Notes: a model not told the origin generated them from the letters alone. Counted from the first letter of the stretch, positions 7,962 to 18,471 are shown. The stretch is 55,942 nucleotides of DNA from Sulfurimonas sp. (GCA_026988245.1 JALSLR010000044.1:1-55942), one strand, 5' to 3'. Program-made: numbers and translations.

Positions 7962-8273
7962 ATGGAAAAGATTCGTTTAAAATTGAAAGCTTATGATCAT
8001 CGTGTACTTGATAGATCAGTAGCATCAATCGTTGAGGCTGTAAAGCGTACAGGTGCGGTTATCCGTGGTCCAATACCTTTACCAACTAAGATTCGTAAAT
8101 ATACTGTTTTAAAATCAGTTCACGTTAACAAGAAAGCTCGTGAGCAGTTTGAAATCCGTATGCACGCTAGAATGATTGATATTGTTTCTGCTACGCCAGA
8201 AACTGTAGATTCATTAATGAAACTTGACTTAGCACCAGAAGTAGACGTAGAAGTACGTTCTATGGATAAGTAA
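7962..8273 (+). CDS. rpsJ: 30S ribosomal protein S10
   Basis: S10 sits in the head of the 30S subunit and, with NusB, acts in antitermination. The product is 103 residues, the same as E. coli, with the conserved GPIPLPT loop and HARMIDI near the C-terminus. It is the first gene of the S10 unit, with an AGAAGGAAA binding site. Codon use is GGT/CGT/GTT-rich as expected for high expression. Confidence 0.97.
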   Translation: MEKIRLKLKAYDHRVLDRSVASIVEAVKRTGAVIRGPIPLPTKIRKYTVLKSVHVNKKAREQFEIRMHARMIDIVSATPETVDSLMKLDLAPEVDVEVRSMDK

Positions 8274-8283
8274 GGAGACTGTC

Positions 8284-8874
8284 GTGGAATATATAGTTGA
8301 AAAAATCGGTATGAGCCGTACAATCACAGTACCAAGTAAACCAGTTACTCTCTTAAGAGTTCTTGATCAAAAAGTATGTGAAGTTAATGCAACAGAAGGG
8401 AAAATTGCAACTGCAATTGTTTCTTACTCAAGTGGTAAAAAAATGAACAAAACAATAGAAGGTCAGCAAAAGAAATATAGCCTTTCATCTGAGTTTAACC
8501 GTTTTGTTACTTTAGAAGTAGCAAACACTGAAGCTGGAGATTTAGATTTGACTCCTTTAGCAGAAGCTAAAGTTTTAAAATCTACTTTTACAACTAAAGG
8601 TCGCGGTTTTGCTGGTGCAATGAAACGTTGGAATTTCGGTGGTGGTCCTGCGTCTCACGGTCATAGATTTGGTCGTAGAACAGGTTCAATCGGTAATGCA
8701 GAATGGCCAGGTCGCGTAATGAAGGGTAAAAAAATGCCAGGTCATTACGGAAATGTACAAAATAGCGTTAAAAATGAGATCGTTTCTTACGATGCTGAAA
8801 ATAATATCATCGCGGTATTAGGTTCTGTATCTGGAGCTAACGGTACATTAGGTCGTGTAAAGGTAGCTAAATAA
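8284..8874 (+). CDS. rplC: 50S ribosomal protein L3
   Basis: L3 nucleates 50S assembly and its loop reaches the peptidyl transferase centre. The 196-residue product starts at GTG after AAGGAG. The conserved loop is present ([10 protein letters not shown], then [12 protein letters not shown] and GKKMPGH). The residue that is the methylated Gln150 in E. coli (GSIGQ) is Asn here, so an L3-type glutamine methylation at this site is not expected. The stop overlaps rplD. Confidence 0.96.
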   Translation: MEYIVEKIGMSRTITVPSKPVTLLRVLDQKVCEVNATEGKIATAIVSYSSGKKMNKTIEGQQKKYSLSSEFNRFVTLEVANTEAGDLDLTPLAEAKVLKSTFTTKGRGFAGAMKRWNFGGGPASHGHRFGRRTGSIGNAEWPGRVMKGKKMPGHYGNVQNSVKNEIVSYDAENNIIAVLGSVSGANGTLGRVKVAK

Positions 8875-9488
8875 TGAGCGCAATCGTTTTAAATGAAAAA
8901 ATGGAAAAAGCATCTGAGTTAGCATTACCTGAGTCTTTCTCAGGTATTAACCCTCATAACCTTTACCTTTATGTTAAGTCTGCTCAAGCTGCACAACGTG
9001 CAAATACAGCAACTGCTAAAGGTAGAAGTGAAGTTCGCGGTGGTGGTAAGAAACCATGGGCTCAAAAAGGTGGCGGTCGCGCTCGTGCTGGTTCACGTCG
9101 TTCTCCTATCTTCGTAGGTGGTGGTAAGGCATTTGGTCCTCATAACAACCGTAACTACAATTTAAAAGTAAATAAAAAGCAAAAGAAATTAGCTTTAAAT
9201 TTTGCTTTAAATGAGCATGCACAAAATGGTACTCTTTTTATAGTTGATAACATCGAAGTTGCATCAGGTAAAACTAAAGATGCAAATGCAATGTTTAAAC
9301 TACTCAATCAAAGAGATACTCTTTTTGTAAAATCTTTATTAGATGAGCCAACGTTTTTAGCTTTTGAGAATTTATCTCAAACTTACGTTATCGAATCAAA
9401 TGAGTTAAACGCATACTTAGCTGCAAATTATCGCTCAATAGTGATAGAAAAAGCAGTATGGGAACAACTAACTGGAGAGGTTAAATAA
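8874..9488 (+). CDS. rplD: 50S ribosomal protein L4
   Basis: This 204-residue L4 binds 23S rRNA and lines the exit tunnel with its extended loop ([29 protein letters not shown]). In E. coli L4 also represses the S10 operon through the leader; whether the short leader here supports that is unknown. The ATG overlaps the rplC stop (TAATG) and its own stop overlaps rplW, so the three are translationally coupled. Confidence 0.96.
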   Translation: MSAIVLNEKMEKASELALPESFSGINPHNLYLYVKSAQAAQRANTATAKGRSEVRGGGKKPWAQKGGGRARAGSRRSPIFVGGGKAFGPHNNRNYNLKVNKKQKKLALNFALNEHAQNGTLFIVDNIEVASGKTKDANAMFKLLNQRDTLFVKSLLDEPTFLAFENLSQTYVIESNELNAYLAANYRSIVIEKAVWEQLTGEVK

Positions 9489-9769
9489 TGGCTGATATTA
9501 CAGATATTAAATCTATTCTATATACAGAGAAGACTTTAGGTATGCAAGAAAGAAACGTAATCGTTGTTACAACTTCTACTCGTGTAAACAAGACTGGTCT
9601 TAAGGAAATTTTTCGTGAGTACTTTGGAATTGTTCCAAAAAATGTTAACTCACTAAATCAAACCGGAAAAGTAAAACGTTTCCGTGGTGTACAAGGTAAG
9701 CAAAATGACTTCAAAAAGTTTTATGTAACTTTACCTGAGGGTGCACAAATAGAAAGTTTGGCGGTATAA
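9488..9769 (+). CDS. rplW: 50S ribosomal protein L23
   Basis: L23 lies at the tunnel exit and docks trigger factor and SRP. The 93-residue product contains [13 protein letters not shown] near the N-terminus and the [18 protein letters not shown] region that binds 23S rRNA. Order and spacing (overlap with rplD, one base before rplB) follow the S10 operon. Confidence 0.96.
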   Translation: MADITDIKSILYTEKTLGMQERNVIVVTTSTRVNKTGLKEIFREYFGIVPKNVNSLNQTGKVKRFRGVQGKQNDFKKFYVTLPEGAQIESLAV

Positions 9770-9770
9770 C

Positions 9771-10616
9771 ATGGCAATTAAAACTTATAGACCGATAACT
9801 CCGTCTCGTCGTTTTTATACAAATGTTGACAGTTCTGACATTACAGCAAAAGCAAGTGTTCGTTCACTTCTTAAAAAGCTTCCTGTTCACGCTGGTCGTA
9901 ACTCAAATGGTCGTATCACTTCTCGTCATAAAGAGGGTGGGGCTAAAAAACTTTATCGTATCATCGATTTCAAAAGAAATAAATTTGATATCCCAGGTAC
10001 AGTAAGCGCTATCGAGTATGATCCGTATAGAAACTGTCGTATTGCACTTATCACATATGCTGATGGTGAAAAAAGATATATTCTTCAACCAAAAGGTCTT
10101 GAAGTAGGGACAACAATTCTTTCAGCAGAAGCTGGACTTGATGTTAAACCTGGTAATACTATGAAGTTAAAGAATATACCTGTTGGTACATTGATTCATA
10201 ACATAGAGTTAAAGACTGGTAAGGGCGGACAAATGTGTCGTGCTGCTGGAACATCTGCTCAGATTATGGGTCGTGATGGTAAGTATGTTTCTTTACGTAT
10301 GCCTTCTTCAGAGATGCGTTTAGTTCTTGGTGAATGCCTAGCTACAGTTGGTAGTGTTGGAAATGAAGAATATTCTAACATCGTTATCGCTAAAGCTGGC
10401 CGTACTCGTCACATGGGAATTCGTCCTCAAACTCGTGGTTCAGCAATGAACCCAATTGATCACCCGCATGGTGGTGGTGAAGGTAAAACGAATTCAGGTC
10501 GTCACCCAGTTACTCCTTGGGGTAAACCAACGAAGGGTGCTAAAACTCGTCGTAAGAAAGCTAGTGATAAACTAATCATCACTCGCCGTAAACCAAATGC
10601 AAAAAGGGTAGGATAA
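9771..10616 (+). CDS. rplB: 50S ribosomal protein L2
   Basis: L2 supports subunit association and peptidyl transferase assembly. The product of 281 residues shows [16 protein letters not shown] in the N-terminal half and the diagnostic [15 protein letters not shown] with the conserved histidine near the active centre. The C-terminal tail is basic ([11 protein letters not shown]). The start ATG follows one base after rplW, consistent with tight coupling. Confidence 0.97.
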   Translation: MAIKTYRPITPSRRFYTNVDSSDITAKASVRSLLKKLPVHAGRNSNGRITSRHKEGGAKKLYRIIDFKRNKFDIPGTVSAIEYDPYRNCRIALITYADGEKRYILQPKGLEVGTTILSAEAGLDVKPGNTMKLKNIPVGTLIHNIELKTGKGGQMCRAAGTSAQIMGRDGKYVSLRMPSSEMRLVLGECLATVGSVGNEEYSNIVIAKAGRTRHMGIRPQTRGSAMNPIDHPHGGGEGKTNSGRHPVTPWGKPTKGAKTRRKKASDKLIITRRKPNAKRVG

Positions 10617-10617
10617 G

Positions 10618-10893
10618 ATGGCTCGTTCAGTAAAAAAAGGTCCATTCATTGATGACCATTTAATGAAAAAAGTTGTTGCAGCTAAGGCTGAAAATAACAA
10701 AAAACCTATTAAGACTTGGTCAAGAAGATCTATGGTTCTTCCGGATATGGTTGGTTTGACATTTAATGTTCACAACGGACGTCAATTTGTTCCTGTATAT
10801 GTTACAGAGAATCATATTGGATATAAACTTGGTGAGTTTGCACCAACACGTACATTCAAGGGCCATAAGGGCTCTGTTCAGAAGAAAGGGTAG
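10618..10893 (+). CDS. rpsS: 30S ribosomal protein S19
   Basis: S19 binds the head of 16S rRNA with S13. The 91-residue protein begins [15 protein letters not shown] and includes the family core [12 protein letters not shown] and [15 protein letters not shown]. Size and position between rplB and rplV are canonical. Confidence 0.97.
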   Translation: MARSVKKGPFIDDHLMKKVVAAKAENNKKPIKTWSRRSMVLPDMVGLTFNVHNGRQFVPVYVTENHIGYKLGEFAPTRTFKGHKGSVQKKG

Positions 10894-10895
10894 TC

Positions 10896-11213
10896 ATGGC
10901 TAGAGCATTATTAAAATTTATCCGTGTATCACCTATTAAATCTCGTCTTGTTGCAAGAGAGATTCAAGGTATGAATGCTGAAGAGGCTCTTGCAGCTTTA
11001 GAATTCACTCCAAACAAAGCAGCTAAAATCATCTATAAAGTTCTTGCATCAGCAGTAGCTAATAGTGGTAATGAAGCTAGTGACTGTGTTGTAACATCTT
11101 GTCGTGTTGATAACGGTCCAGTTCTGAAGCGTTTTCGCCCAAGAGCACGTGGTATGGCATCGGGAATCCGTAAGCCAACAGCACATATCTTAGTAGAAGT
11201 AGAGGGTAAATAA
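10896..11213 (+). CDS. rplV: 50S ribosomal protein L22
   Basis: L22 contributes a beta-hairpin to the peptide exit tunnel and is a site of macrolide resistance mutations in other bacteria. The 105-residue product has [16 protein letters not shown] at the N-terminus and the hairpin [18 protein letters not shown]. It lies between rpsS and rpsC with two-base gaps. Confidence 0.97.
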   Translation: MARALLKFIRVSPIKSRLVAREIQGMNAEEALAALEFTPNKAAKIIYKVLASAVANSGNEASDCVVTSCRVDNGPVLKRFRPRARGMASGIRKPTAHILVEVEGK

Positions 11214-11215
11214 TT

Positions 11216-11932
11216 ATGGGTCATAAAATTAATCCTATCGGTTTACGTCTTGGTATCAATCGTAACTGGGAATCTCGTTGGTTTCCTAACTTTAAGACTG
11301 CAGCAGCATCTTTAGGTGAAGATTACAAGATAAGAACATTTTTAAAGAAAGAACTTTACTATGCTGGTGTTGCAAACATCATTATAGAAAGAACAGTAAA
11401 GCGTCTTCGTGTAACTATCGTTGCAGCTCGCCCTGGTATCATTATTGGTAAAAAAGGTGCGGACATAGAGAAGCTTAAAACTAATCTTCAGAAGCTTATC
11501 GGTAAAAATATATCTGTAAACATTAAAGAAGAGAAAAAAGCAAACACTTCTGCGCAACTTGTTGCTGAGAACGTAGCTACTCAACTAGAGCGTCGTATCG
11601 CTTTTAGACGTGCTATGAAAAAAGTTATGCAAAATGCACAACGTTCTGGTGCTAAAGGTATCAAAGTTGCAGTAGCTGGTCGTCTTGGTGGAGCTGAAAT
11701 GGCTCGTACTGAATGGTATTTAGAAGGACGTGTTCCACTTCATACTCTTCGTGCTAAAATTGATTATGGTTTTGCTGAAGCACAAACTCAATACGGAATT
11801 ATCGGTATTAAAGTTTGGATCTTCAAAGGGGAAGTTCTTACTAAGGGCGTACCTGTTGAAGTAGCAGATGATAAAAAAGAGCGTCCACGTAAACGTGCTC
11901 CAAGACGCGAAAATAACGAAAAGGCTGAATAA
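11216..11932 (+). CDS. rpsC: 30S ribosomal protein S3
   Basis: S3 forms part of the mRNA entry channel. The 238-residue protein starts [14 protein letters not shown], has the KH-domain loop [13 protein letters not shown] and the C-terminal core [19 protein letters not shown], then a highly charged tail. The TAA shares one base with the rplP ATG. Confidence 0.97.
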   Translation: MGHKINPIGLRLGINRNWESRWFPNFKTAAASLGEDYKIRTFLKKELYYAGVANIIIERTVKRLRVTIVAARPGIIIGKKGADIEKLKTNLQKLIGKNISVNIKEEKKANTSAQLVAENVATQLERRIAFRRAMKKVMQNAQRSGAKGIKVAVAGRLGGAEMARTEWYLEGRVPLHTLRAKIDYGFAEAQTQYGIIGIKVWIFKGEVLTKGVPVEVADDKKERPRKRAPRRENNEKAE

Positions 11933-12357
11933 TGTTGATGCCAAAAAGAACAAAATACCGTAAAATGATGAAAGGGCGTAACCGTGGTTATGCTCGTAGT
12001 GGATACTCATTAGCATTTGGTGATATAGCTTTAAAAGCTGTTGAAGCAGGTCGTATCAACTCTCGTCAAATAGAGGCTGCTCGTATTACAGCTACTCGTG
12101 CGATTAATCGTCAGGGTAAGATCTGGATTCGTGTATTTCCTGCTAAGCCAATTACTAAACGTCCTCTTGAAGTACGTATGGGTAAGGGTAAGGGACCAAT
12201 CGATCATTATGTTATGAACATTAAACCTGGTCGTATAATTTTTGAAATGGCTGGTGTTCCAGAAGAGTTAGCTCGTAAAGCGCTTACTCTTGCATTACAC
12301 AAGTTACCATTCAAAACAAAAATAATCACTGCGGAGATGAACAATGAATTATTCTGA
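11932..12357 (+). CDS. rplP: 50S ribosomal protein L16
   Basis: L16 is near the A-site of the 50S subunit. The 141-residue protein begins [12 protein letters not shown], close to the usual MLxPKRTKxRK, so the first ATG (overlapping the rpsC stop) is accepted. [12 protein letters not shown] and the GRIIFEMAG stretch are typical. Its end overlaps rpmC by 14 bases. Confidence 0.97.
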   Translation: MLMPKRTKYRKMMKGRNRGYARSGYSLAFGDIALKAVEAGRINSRQIEAARITATRAINRQGKIWIRVFPAKPITKRPLEVRMGKGKGPIDHYVMNIKPGRIIFEMAGVPEELARKALTLALHKLPFKTKIITAEMNNELF

Positions 12358-12532
12358 TTTATCGGGTAAAACTGTAGCTGAATTAAACGCTATGCTTAAA
12401 GAGAAGAAAACTGAACTTTTCACTCTTAAGATTAAAAAACAGATGATGCAACTTCAAAATACTAGCGAACTTAATGTAGCTAAAAAAGATATTGCACGTA
12501 TCAATACTGCAATAACTGCTGTAGCTAAGTAA
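12344..12532 (+). CDS. rpmC: 50S ribosomal protein L29
   Basis: L29 is a small helical protein by the tunnel exit. This 62-residue product has the pattern [20 protein letters not shown] followed by FTLKIKKQ. It starts 14 bases inside the end of rplP, a usual arrangement for coupled ribosomal genes. Confidence 0.95.
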   Translation: MNYSDLSGKTVAELNAMLKEKKTELFTLKIKKQMMQLQNTSELNVAKKDIARINTAITAVAK

Positions 12533-12542
12533 GGGGTGAGAA

Positions 12543-12788
12543 ATGACACATAAACGTGAAATTCAAGGTAAAGTTGTAAAAATTTCAGGCGATAAAACTA
12601 TCAGTATGGTAGTTGAACGTCGTGTAATGCATCCTCGTTACCATAAAGTTGTAAAAAAGTTCAAAAAGTATCTTGTTCATGATGAGAGAAATGAGCTTAA
12701 AGTTGGAGACGAAATTATCGCAAGAGAATGTCGTCCACTTTCTAAGACTAAATCTTTTAGGCTTAAAACAGTAGTAGGAGGTGAATAA
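12543..12788 (+). CDS. rpsQ: 30S ribosomal protein S17
   Basis: S17 is a primary 16S rRNA binder. The 81-residue OB-fold protein shows [16 protein letters not shown] and [19 protein letters not shown], with [14 protein letters not shown] at the end. A GGGGTGAG binding site precedes it. The stop overlaps the rplN start. Confidence 0.97.
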   Translation: MTHKREIQGKVVKISGDKTISMVVERRVMHPRYHKVVKKFKKYLVHDERNELKVGDEIIARECRPLSKTKSFRLKTVVGGE

Positions 12789-13156
12789 TGATTCAAGGTT
12801 TTACTCGTCTTACAGTTGCTGATAATACTGGTGCTAAAGAGATTATGTGTATTAAGGTACTTGGCGGTTCTAAGCGTCGTTATGCATCAGTAGGTGACGT
12901 TATCGTTGCTTCTGTTAAAAAAGCGACACCAACTGCTAAAGTTAAAAAAGGTAAAGTTGTAAAAGCTGTTGTAGTTAGAACGCATAAAGAGATTCACCGT
13001 GAAAATGGTTCTCTTATTCGTTTTGATGACAATGCGGCTGTTATACTTGATGACAAGAGAGAGCCAATCGGTACTCGTATTTTCGGACCTGTTGGTCGTG
13101 AAGTTCGTTATGCTGGTTTCATGAAAATTGTATCTCTTGCTCCGGAGGTTGTTTAA
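12788..13156 (+). CDS. rplN: 50S ribosomal protein L14
   Basis: L14 contributes to the inter-subunit bridge. The 122-residue protein is the canonical length, starts [19 protein letters not shown] and contains [18 protein letters not shown] and [13 protein letters not shown]. It overlaps rpsQ and rplX by one base at each end. Confidence 0.97.
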   Translation: MIQGFTRLTVADNTGAKEIMCIKVLGGSKRRYASVGDVIVASVKKATPTAKVKKGKVVKAVVVRTHKEIHRENGSLIRFDDNAAVILDDKREPIGTRIFGPVGREVRYAGFMKIVSLAPEVV

Positions 13157-13386
13157 TGGCAAAGTTTAATTTCAAAAAAGGTGATACTGTAGAAATTATC
13201 GCTGGAGATGACCGTGGTACTAAAGCTACTGTACTTGAAGTACTAGTGAAAAAGAACAAGGTTATCGTTGAGGGTTGTAAGATTGCTAAAAAAGCAATTA
13301 AGCCAACTGAAGAGAATACTAAAGGCGGACATATCAATAAAGAGATGCCAATAGATATTTCTAATGTTCGTAAAGTGGAGGCATAA
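13156..13386 (+). CDS. rplX: 50S ribosomal protein L24
   Basis: L24 is an early assembly factor of the 50S subunit. The 76-residue product contains the KOW motif ([19 protein letters not shown]) and [13 protein letters not shown]. It is shorter than the ~104 residues of E. coli, as is usual in this phylum. It sits between rplN and rplE. Confidence 0.95.
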   Translation: MAKFNFKKGDTVEIIAGDDRGTKATVLEVLVKKNKVIVEGCKIAKKAIKPTEENTKGGHINKEMPIDISNVRKVEA

Positions 13387-13388
13387 TA

Positions 13389-13934
13389 ATGGCACGCTTA
13401 AAAGAAAAATATTTAGCTTTAAAAGCTGAATTACAAAAAGATTTAGATATCAAAAATCCAATGCAGACACCAAAACTTGAAAAAGTTATCATCTCTGTAG
13501 GTGCTGGTTTTGCTATGAAAGATAATAAGCTTATCAAAAACATTGAAGATACTATCAGTACAATTGCAGGTCAACGTGCAACTACTGTAATCGCCAAAAA
13601 ATCTGTTGCAGGATTTAAAGTACGTGAAGGTATGCCTGTTGGTATCCGTGTAACCTTACGTGGTGAAAATATGTATAATTTCTTTGACCGCCTTGTATCT
13701 ATTGCACTTCCACGTGTAAAAGATTTCCGTGGTGTTCCAAGTAATGGTTTTGATGGATCTGGTAACTATAACTTTGGTTTACAAGAGCAATTGATCTTCC
13801 CAGAAGTTTCTTATGACTCTATTATGCAAATCCATGGTATGAATATTACTGTTGTAACATCAGCAGATAGTGATAAGGCAGGATTTGCTCTTTTAGAGAA
13901 ATTAGGTATGCCTTTTACAAAAGGGAGTAACTAA
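13389..13934 (+). CDS. rplE: 50S ribosomal protein L5
   Basis: L5 binds 5S rRNA and the P-site tRNA. The 181-residue protein has [16 protein letters not shown], the loop [20 protein letters not shown] and [19 protein letters not shown], all family features. The TAA overlaps the rpsN ATG. Confidence 0.97.
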   Translation: MARLKEKYLALKAELQKDLDIKNPMQTPKLEKVIISVGAGFAMKDNKLIKNIEDTISTIAGQRATTVIAKKSVAGFKVREGMPVGIRVTLRGENMYNFFDRLVSIALPRVKDFRGVPSNGFDGSGNYNFGLQEQLIFPEVSYDSIMQIHGMNITVVTSADSDKAGFALLEKLGMPFTKGSN

Positions 13935-14119
13935 TGGCTAAGAAATCAATGATCGCTAAAGCGGCAAGAACTCCAAAGTTCAAAGTTCGTGGTTATACGA
14001 GATGTCAGATTTGTGGTCGTCCACACTCTGTTCTACGTGACTTCGGAATCTGTCGTATCTGTTTTAGAAAAATGGCAAATGAGGGATTAATCCCAGGTGT
14101 TAGAAAGTCTTCTTGGTAG
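13934..14119 (+). CDS. rpsN: 30S ribosomal protein S14, zinc-binding type
   Basis: This is the short 61-residue S14 with four zinc-ligand cysteines in CQICGRP and [11 protein letters not shown], ending PGVRKSSW. Zinc-type S14 is the usual form in Campylobacterota. It is the last gene before an unusual 150-base gap holding two repeat hairpins; rpsH follows. Confidence 0.97.
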   Translation: MAKKSMIAKAARTPKFKVRGYTRCQICGRPHSVLRDFGICRICFRKMANEGLIPGVRKSSW

Positions 14120-14163
14120 GCATCAGCCAACCAAGATGAAACTTCTAATAATTAGCAGTTAAT

Positions 14164-14243
14164 AGATTCCAAATCAAGTTTGGAATGACGAGTTTGTTTG
14201 GAATGACAATAACGTAGTCATCCTGAACTTGATTCAGGATCTA
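14164..14243. repeat. Two hairpin repeats inside the spc operon
   Basis: The 150 bases between rpsN and rpsH contain two members of a dispersed hairpin family, at 14164-14190 and, in opposite orientation, 14217-14243. Each has constant TAGA and TGAC flanks and a TCAAG-type loop, but different self-complementary stems (TTCCAAA/TTTGGAA and TCCTGAA/TTCAGGA). A half copy, TTTGGAATGAC, lies between. A further weak hairpin overlaps the rpsN stop (14111-14136). No promoter is obvious, so the operon may be transcribed through. Confidence 0.7.
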
Positions 14244-14269
14244 TATTAACTTGCAAACAAGGAATTTAA

Positions 14270-14665
14270 ATGATAAATGATTTAGTATCAGATTCTTTAA
14301 CAAGAATCCGTAATGCTGGTATGAGAAAATTAAATGCTGCTACACTTGTTCACTCTAAGAGTGTTGAAGCTATGGTAAATATTTTGGTTGATAAAGGTTA
14401 CTTAGAAAGTGCTAACGTTGTTGAAGATGGCGTTAAAAAAACTATCAAAGTTGCATTAAAATATGATGACAACGGTGTAGTTGTTATCAATGAGATGAAG
14501 AGAGTTTCTAAACCTGGTAGACGTGTCTACAAAGGTAAAGAAGATATTAAACGTTTCAAAAATGGTTATGGAACTATTATAGTTTCTACTTCACACGGCG
14601 TACTCCCTAATGATAAAGCTTATGAGCTTGGCATTGGTGGCGAAGTTATGTGTACGATTTGGTAG
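14270..14665 (+). CDS. rpsH: 30S ribosomal protein S8
   Basis: S8 is a central-domain 16S binder and, in E. coli, the repressor of the spc operon. The 131-residue protein starts [16 protein letters not shown] and ends with the diagnostic [16 protein letters not shown] and [10 protein letters not shown] clear AAGGAA binding site precedes the ATG after the repeat-containing gap. Confidence 0.97.
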   Translation: MINDLVSDSLTRIRNAGMRKLNAATLVHSKSVEAMVNILVDKGYLESANVVEDGVKKTIKVALKYDDNGVVVINEMKRVSKPGRRVYKGKEDIKRFKNGYGTIIVSTSHGVLPNDKAYELGIGGEVMCTIW

Positions 14666-14674
14666 GGGGAGATT

Positions 14675-15211
14675 ATGTCAAGAATTGGTAAAAAACCTAT
14701 AGATTTTGGAGCTGATGTTAAAGTTAGCACAAAAGGTGATGTAATAACTTTCGTTGCTGGAAAAAACACTGTTGATTTAGATACTAAAGGTAACGTTGAG
14801 TTTTCTGTTGAAGGTAGTGTTTTAACTTTCGCTCTTAAAAGTGAAGCGAAAGAGCATAGAGCTTTTTGGGGAACGTACCGTGCATTAGCACAAAATATAG
14901 TAACTGGTTTAACAACTGGATACACTAAGCAATTAGAGATTAACGGTGTTGGTTATAGAGCTGCTGTTAAAGGTAATGTTCTTAATCTTCAACTTGGTTT
15001 CTCTCATGATATTAACTACGATTTGCCGGATGGCGTCGAAGCGAGTGTAGAGAAAAATGTTATTACTTTAAAGTCACATGACAAGCAAAAGCTTGGTCAA
15101 GTAGCTGCAGAAGTAAGAAGTTTCCGTCCACCAGAGCCTTACAAAGGTAAAGGTGTGAAATACATGGATGAGCATATCGTGCGTAAAGCCGGTAAAACTG
15201 CTGCTAAATAG
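14675..15211 (+). CDS. rplF: 50S ribosomal protein L6
   Basis: L6 is part of the GTPase-associated region. The 178-residue protein begins MSRIGKKPIDFG, has the QLEINGVGYRA core and ends with the highly conserved RPPEPYKGKGVKY and RKAGKTA. A GGGGGAG site precedes the ATG. Confidence 0.97.
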   Translation: MSRIGKKPIDFGADVKVSTKGDVITFVAGKNTVDLDTKGNVEFSVEGSVLTFALKSEAKEHRAFWGTYRALAQNIVTGLTTGYTKQLEINGVGYRAAVKGNVLNLQLGFSHDINYDLPDGVEASVEKNVITLKSHDKQKLGQVAAEVRSFRPPEPYKGKGVKYMDEHIVRKAGKTAAK

Positions 15212-15223
15212 TAAGGATAAAAG

Positions 15224-15580
15224 ATGAATGCAAAAGTATTAAAAACTAAAGTCGCAACTCGCCTAAAGCGTAAGCGTCGTATCCGTGCGAAAATCAGTGG
15301 TAGTGCTACACTTCCTCGTGTGTCTGTGTTTCGTTCAAACCGTTATTTAAGTGTACAAGCTGTTGATGATGTTACTGCAACAACATTAGCTTCTTTACAT
15401 TCTAAAATAACTGGACATAAAGCAAACAAAGAAGGTGCAGCTGCACTAGGTGAAGCATTCGCTGCTACACTTAAAAAAGCTAAAATTTCTGAAGTTGTAT
15501 TTGATCGTAATGGTTACCAATACCACGGTGTTGTAGCTGCATTTGGTGACGCACTTCGTGCGAACGAAATTAAGTTCTAG
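15224..15580 (+). CDS. rplR: 50S ribosomal protein L18
   Basis: L18 attaches 5S rRNA to the 50S subunit. The 118-residue product has an Arg/Lys-rich N-terminus ([15 protein letters not shown]), then [16 protein letters not shown] and the C-terminal [10 protein letters not shown]. Position between rplF and rpsE is canonical. Confidence 0.96.
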   Translation: MNAKVLKTKVATRLKRKRRIRAKISGSATLPRVSVFRSNRYLSVQAVDDVTATTLASLHSKITGHKANKEGAAALGEAFAATLKKAKISEVVFDRNGYQYHGVVAAFGDALRANEIKF

Positions 15581-15586
15581 GAGAGC

Positions 15587-16030
15587 ATGATGGAAATTAA
15601 TAGAGATGACTTCGAAGAAGCAATCGTAAATATTGGCCGTGTAACAAAAGTTGTAAAAGGTGGACGTAGATTCCGTTTTACTGCACTTGTTGTTGTAGGC
15701 GATAAAAAAGGTACTATTGGTTATGGTACAGGAAAAGCAAAAGAGGTTCCTGATGCTATTAAAAAAGCAGTAGATGAAGCGTTTAAAAATCTTACAACTG
15801 TAAGTATTAAAGGTACAACTATTGCACATGATATTGAGCATAAATTTAATGCAAGTACAATTCTTTTAAAACCAGCATCTGAAGGTACAGGTGTTATCGC
15901 AGGTGGAGCAGCTCGTCCTGTTCTTGAGCTTGCAGGTTTTCAAGATATACTTACAAAATCAATTGGCTCAAACAATCCAAATACTCTAGTGCGCGCAACT
16001 GTCGAAGCACTAGGTCGTTTAAAAGGATAA
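15587..16030 (+). CDS. rpsE: 30S ribosomal protein S5
   Basis: S5 works at the decoding site with S4. The 147-residue protein lacks a long N-terminal extension compared with the 167 residues of E. coli. The loop [13 protein letters not shown] (site of spectinomycin resistance elsewhere) and [14 protein letters not shown] are clear. In many bacteria rpmD follows; here rplO follows directly, with no L30 gene. Confidence 0.96.
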   Translation: MMEINRDDFEEAIVNIGRVTKVVKGGRRFRFTALVVVGDKKGTIGYGTGKAKEVPDAIKKAVDEAFKNLTTVSIKGTTIAHDIEHKFNASTILLKPASEGTGVIAGGAARPVLELAGFQDILTKSIGSNNPNTLVRATVEALGRLKG

Positions 16031-16031
16031 T

Positions 16032-16433
16032 ATGATGGGTATAGAAAATTTATCACCAGCTGAGGGTTCAACAAGCAACCGTAAAAGAGTTGGTCGTGGA
16101 CAAGGTTCTGGAACTGGTAAGACTGCAGCTCGTGGTCAAAAAGGTCAGAAATCTCGTTCAGGTTACAAGAGAAAAAGAAACTTTATTGGTGGACAACTTT
16201 CGTTAGCGAAAATTATGCCAAAAATTGGTTTCTTTTCTCGTAATATTAAACCTTACGTTATTAACGTTGAGAGAATTACTGCAGTTGCCCAATTAAGCGA
16301 GATTACTATGGAAACTATCCGTGGTGTGCATAAAATTGCTAATTCCGTAACTAAGGTTAAATTAGTTGGTGCGTCTGCTAAAGACTTAGCTTCTAAAATT
16401 AAAGACGACAACGTTACAACTACAGGTAAATAG
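16032..16433 (+). CDS. rplO: 50S ribosomal protein L15
   Basis: The 133-residue L15 has the typical N-terminus [18 protein letters not shown] and the basic [19 protein letters not shown]. It starts two bases after rpsE, confirming the absence of rpmD at this locus. Either of two adjacent ATG codons may be used. secY follows immediately. Confidence 0.96.
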   Translation: MMGIENLSPAEGSTSNRKRVGRGQGSGTGKTAARGQKGQKSRSGYKRKRNFIGGQLSLAKIMPKIGFFSRNIKPYVINVERITAVAQLSEITMETIRGVHKIANSVTKVKLVGASAKDLASKIKDDNVTTTGK

Positions 16434-16435
16434 TC

Positions 16436-17698
16436 GTGAATAAATCTCTTGTTAATAAGATACTTATTACAGTAGGGTTTTTATTTATATATCGTTTACT
16501 GGCATACGTGCCAGTACCTGGTGTTGATACTGCTGTCATAGCATCATTCTTTGATTCACATCAAGCTGACGCACTTGGACTATTTAATATGTTCAGTGGA
16601 AACGCTGTTGAGAGACTATCTATCATTTCCCTTGGTATCATGCCTTATATTACTGCTTCTATTATTATGGAACTTCTCGCTGCAACTTTTGCACCACTTG
16701 GTCAAATGAAAAAAGAGCGTGACGGTATGGTGAAGTATATGCAAATTATTCGTTATGCGACTATTGTAATTACTCTTATCCAAGCAGTTGGTGTAAGTGT
16801 TGGACTTCAAAGTTTAACAGGCCCAACTGGAAATTCTGCGATATTAGCTGATCAAAATACATTCATTATGCTGGCAGCCATTTCAATGCTTGCTGGTACT
16901 ATGTTACTTATGTGGATTGGTGAACAAATTACTCAAAGTGGTATTGGAAATGGTATATCTTTAATCATCTTCGCTGGTATTGTTTCTGCAATTCCCTCAG
17001 CTATTGGTCAGAGTATAACAATGGTTAATACAGGAGCGATGAGTTTCCTTACTATTTTAGCAATTCTTGCTCTTATTTTAGGAACTGTTGGTGTTATTAT
17101 CTACGTTGAACTTGGTGAGCGCCGTGTGCCTATTACCTATGCTAAAAAGACAATGATGCAAAACCAAAACAAAAGAGTTATGAACTATATCCCTATTAAA
17201 GTAAATTTAGCTGGTGTTATTCCAGTTATCTTTGCTAGTGCGATACTTATGTTTCCTATGACTGTTTTATCAAGTAGTACAAATCCTACTATGCAGGCAA
17301 TAGCAGATGTATTAAATCCAAACAGTTACTTTTTTAACTTTTTGACATTTATGTTTGTGATTTTCTTTGCATTCTTTTATGCAAGTATTACATTTAATGC
17401 AAAAGATATTGCAGACAATTTAAAAAGACAGGGTGGCTTTATTCCTGGTATTCGTACAGGTGTTGCTACAAAAGACTTTTTAAATACAACTGCTAGTAAT
17501 TTAACTATAACGGGTGCTTTTTACCTTGGTCTTGTTGCTACATTACCTTTTATGATTATTAAGGGGATGGGTGTACCCTTCTTCTTTGGTGGAACAGCCG
17601 TTTTAATTGTTGTTCAAGTTGCACTTGATACTATGAGAAAAATTGAGGCTCAAGTTTACATGAGTAAATATGAGACACTAAGTGCTGTTGGTTTATAA
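16436..17698 (+). CDS. secY: Preprotein translocase subunit SecY
   Basis: SecY is the ten-helix channel of the general secretion system. The 420-residue product starts at GTG. Landmarks are AYVPVPGVDT in the first periplasmic loop, MPYITASIIMELL, QSGIGNGISLIIFAG, ERRVPITYAKK in the cytoplasmic loop and DNLKRQGGFIPGIRTG. It follows rplO as in most spc operons; adk, often next, is absent and map follows. Confidence 0.97.
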   Translation: MNKSLVNKILITVGFLFIYRLLAYVPVPGVDTAVIASFFDSHQADALGLFNMFSGNAVERLSIISLGIMPYITASIIMELLAATFAPLGQMKKERDGMVKYMQIIRYATIVITLIQAVGVSVGLQSLTGPTGNSAILADQNTFIMLAAISMLAGTMLLMWIGEQITQSGIGNGISLIIFAGIVSAIPSAIGQSITMVNTGAMSFLTILAILALILGTVGVIIYVELGERRVPITYAKKTMMQNQNKRVMNYIPIKVNLAGVIPVIFASAILMFPMTVLSSSTNPTMQAIADVLNPNSYFFNFLTFMFVIFFAFFYASITFNAKDIADNLKRQGGFIPGIRTGVATKDFLNTTASNLTITGAFYLGLVATLPFMIIKGMGVPFFFGGTAVLIVVQVALDTMRKIEAQVYMSKYETLSAVGL

Positions 17699-17701
17699 TT
17701 A

Positions 17702-18460
17702 ATGTCTATTGCACTTAGAAAACCTCAAGAAATTGAGAAACTAAGAGCTGCTAACAAGATTGTTGGTGGTGCCTTAGAGCTTCTTGCTCAAAATACTAAA
17801 GTCGGAATCTCTTTAAAAGAGTTAGATGCTATGGCAGAGGATTATGTTCGAAGTCATGGGGCTAAACCCTCTTTTAAAGGTCTCTATGGTTTCCCCTCAG
17901 CAGTTTGCTGCTCCCTAAACCAAACTATCATTCATGGTATTCCAACTGATTATAAACTCCAAGAAGGTGATGTGATTGGTTATGATATTGGTACTGAGTT
18001 AGATGGTTGGTTTGGTGATGCAGCTATCACTGTAGGTGTAGGTAAAATTTCTTCTGAAGATGAGAAACTTATTGCTTGTGCAAAAGAAACCTTATATGAA
18101 GCGATAGAAAGTATCAAGGTAGGAATGAGATTCAAAGAATTATCTCAAGTTTTAGAAAACTCTATTCGAGGTCGTGGATTTGTTCCTTTATATGACTTTT
18201 GTGGTCATGGTATTGGTAAAAAACCACATGAAGAACCAGAGATTCCTAATTATTTAGAAGGTAAAAATCCCAAACAAGGCCCAAAGATAAAAAACGGTAT
18301 GATTTTTTGTTTAGAGCCTATGATTTGTCAAAAAGATAGCGCTAAGCTTATTTTAGAAAATCAGTGGGATGTTGTTAGTGCCGATGGATTACGCGGTTCA
18401 CACTATGAGCATACTGTTGCAATTGTCAATGGTAAAGCTGAAATATTATCTCTGGCGTAG
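17702..18460 (+). CDS. map: Methionine aminopeptidase
   Basis: This 252-residue type I enzyme removes the initiator methionine from nascent proteins. Metal ligands are visible: Asp in GYDIGTELDGWFGDAAIT, His in FCGHGIGKKPHEEP, Glu in FCLEPM and Glu in HYEHTVAI. It lies three bases after secY and before infA, an arrangement shared by many bacteria. Confidence 0.96.
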   Translation: MSIALRKPQEIEKLRAANKIVGGALELLAQNTKVGISLKELDAMAEDYVRSHGAKPSFKGLYGFPSAVCCSLNQTIIHGIPTDYKLQEGDVIGYDIGTELDGWFGDAAITVGVGKISSEDEKLIACAKETLYEAIESIKVGMRFKELSQVLENSIRGRGFVPLYDFCGHGIGKKPHEEPEIPNYLEGKNPKQGPKIKNGMIFCLEPMICQKDSAKLILENQWDVVSADGLRGSHYEHTVAIVNGKAEILSLA

Positions 18461-18471
18461 AGAAAAACAGA

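Noticed and set aside
15581-16035. Missing rpmD (L30) as gene loss worth reporting
   Set aside because: Absence of L30 is usual in Campylobacterota.
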